From positions 4,741,205 to 4,805,204 of the forward strand of contig NC_045138.2 of assembly GCF_008831285.2 (NCBI RefSeq): a DNA stretch of 64,000 nucleotides, given 5' to 3'. The notes under the pieces are model-generated. The model was not told where the DNA came from, ran no database searches, and was given only the letters and a program-made list of their open reading frames with translations. The position numbers were made by a program, and so were the translations under genes. Below, piece after piece: positions 62,234-64,000 of the stretch. Numbering within the stretch: position 1 is the stretch's first letter; the number at the start of each line of letters is the position of its first letter. This DNA comes from Nymphaea colorata. Lineage: Eukaryota; Streptophyta; Magnoliopsida; Nymphaeales; Nymphaeaceae.

Positions 62234-62399
62234 AAGCAATAAACATCTTCCAAATAATTGAGAACAACTAGAAAGTGACCACCATATTTTAATGCAGCTA
62301 ATATGCTTTCATGACCAAGCAATAAACATCTTCCAAATAATTGAGAGCAACTAGGAAGTGGCCAACATCTTCTAATGCAACTAATATGCTTTCATGACT
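62234..62399. repeat. 83-bp tandem duplication
   Basis: AAGCAATAAACATCTTCC starts at 62234 and 62317. Units are close to identical and end in ATATGCTTTCATGAC. Confidence 0.9.
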
Positions 62400-64000
62400 A
62401 TCCTATGAAGGCTCACAATTAAAGCATATTAAGATCAAGACTGTGGGCATCCTTACATAATAATCAATAGAAACAAAAGAATAGACAATATGTCTTAACC
62501 TAAATGATAAAAGACCATGACTTTTGCATCACTAAAAGGCATACAACTAATTTTAAGAGCAAAAAAATCAATAGAATAAGAACAATTGACATGTGAAACC
62601 AAAAAATTAGCCATCATCTCTTAAAGGATACAAGTTCATGACTAGTGGGTTGCCGCGAGTACAAGCGACAAACCGCCCATGTTCAGCTGTTCACCTAATG
62701 ACAAAGCTGAGCCAGCTTTGCAGCCTGTAATAATCCATTTCATTGTCATTTTTTGGCTGAGAAGTTCACCAGATCTTCCAACTATAGATCTTAAATCTTG
62801 AAAAAATGTGAGATAAACAAATCTTCATTTGGGTAGTTGAGTATCAGTATTGATATTGTTCGTGCACTACTGTCCCTAAATCATTCATATCCATCAGATT
62901 AGAAATTATTGCTCTTAAGAACATTGGATGTGGACCTCAAGTTTGAGATTTTGGAAAAGACTTCAATATCATTTGTAATGACAACCAAAACGAACACATA
63001 TTTTGCTGGATCTACCTCATTGCTTCAGTTTGATAACATCAGTGTCTAAGAAATAGCTGGAACACAAGGTAGTAATTATTCTTCTATACATGGACATGGT
63101 TTGTAATTTGTTAAAGGTTTTAGATATGAGATTATCTACATGCTATGCATAAATGTTACTCTGTTTCTCTTTAAGGAACCAAAACATGTCCTTGCCTGTT
63201 GGACTTCCGCTATGAAAATTGGACTTGATCAAAATACATGTTACACACACACACACAAATGCATACATATATATATGTGTGTGTATGTCATGTGTGCATG
63301 TTTACAAATATTTCGGGTACAAGAGTATTCCCAATTACTTATTCTTAAGCATAGATCGTGTTAATAGTCTCCAAAATGTTACAGAAAAGACATATAGGTT
63401 AAAAATACTATTACCATATTATCACCTTGTGGCCATTATTGTTCCAATAATAAGCAGACTACTGCTCAATCAGTCACCACAAGAAGTACGAAAACACATT
63501 ACAAAAGGTAAATGGTCATGCCAAAACAGAATAATGTCACTCTAGATGTATATATGAGAACAAGCAATTCCCCTAGATGTTGACACTGGGGACAGTGCAT
63601 TTAAGTAGTGGGACTACTTGTCCTTATAGAGTGAAAGTTATGTTACCTAACAATTAAATTCATATCAAATGGCTATGAGGTGAAATTTGCCTTGTTTAGT
63701 GAGGCAGACTTGGATGCTAAAGAACTTATGATATTCTCATCTTGTTGTGTTACTTTAGCCTATCAAAAGTCACTAATTTTACTTATAACGACCTTGTTGA
63801 AATAAGATTGTTTGTTAACTTGGAGCCAAACAAGTTTACCACGGTTCTTCGATGTACATCTAGTTTGACAGTTTATCTAAGACACACTTTTATATAGTTT
63901 CATCTTAGTGCATATGCCTCACATTTTTTTTATTAGTTCAAGATGGTTTTATCATACATGATAAGCTGAGTTTCATCTTAGTTTATATGCATGCCTTATT
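62400..64000. other. Non-coding stretch
   Basis: AT-rich sequence with a short (CA)n/(TG)n patch near 63245-63290. No gene recognised up to the window end. Confidence 0.5.

Overview
The window looks like nuclear DNA of a flowering plant. It is AT-rich, with sparse genes set in long non-coding stretches full of (CT)n/(AT)n microsatellites, small DNA transposons and decayed retroelements. Its gene families are plant-typical: E-class pentatricopeptide repeat (PPR) proteins, an ABCG half-transporter and a PIF/Harbinger transposase of ALP1 type. I cannot name the species from sequence alone.

Layout. 1-3375: the 3' part of a PIF/Harbinger element on + with a Myb/SANT-like ORF1, an inactivated DDE transposase, a small viroplasmin-like ORF overlapping the transposase stop, and a right terminal repeat. 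3376-8314: non-coding, with a 50-bp minisatellite. 8315-10211 (-): PPR gene of E+ type resembling Arabidopsis At1g43980, with unidentified exon-like segments upstream to about 11.0 kb. 12430-14288: a decayed LTR element on -. 15.7-16.6 kb: two small hAT-type elements. 17527-17759: a perfect 111-bp inverted repeat. 19338-21065 (-): a two-exon gene for an uncharacterised basic/Ser-rich protein. 24.7-27.8 kb: a 1.1-kb direct duplication whose second copy carries a 343-bp insertion. 27.9-29.3 kb: three more small hAT-type elements. 32067-34196 (+): an intact PPR gene resembling At1g77010. 36588-37053: a complete TRIM retroelement. 38815-39070: an LTR plus primer-binding site. 44.4-45.4 kb (-): a broken LINE ORF1-like fragment. 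47.3-49.6 kb (+): a decayed PPR pseudogene. 51507-53381 (-): an intronless ABCG5-like transporter. 55.8-56.4 kb: microsatellites and a hairpin-bearing minisatellite. The rest to 64 kb is repeats and unassigned sequence, with a U2 snRNA fragment at 62.0 kb.

The three recognisable intact genes are independent single genes, not a cluster. The two PPR proteins would be nuclear-encoded organelle RNA factors and ABCG5-like a membrane lipid exporter. The most unusual content is in the mobile-element fraction: the viroplasmin-like ORF in the Harbinger element, the perfect foldback, the TRIM with every structural hallmark visible, and hAT miniature elements delimited by 8-bp target duplications.
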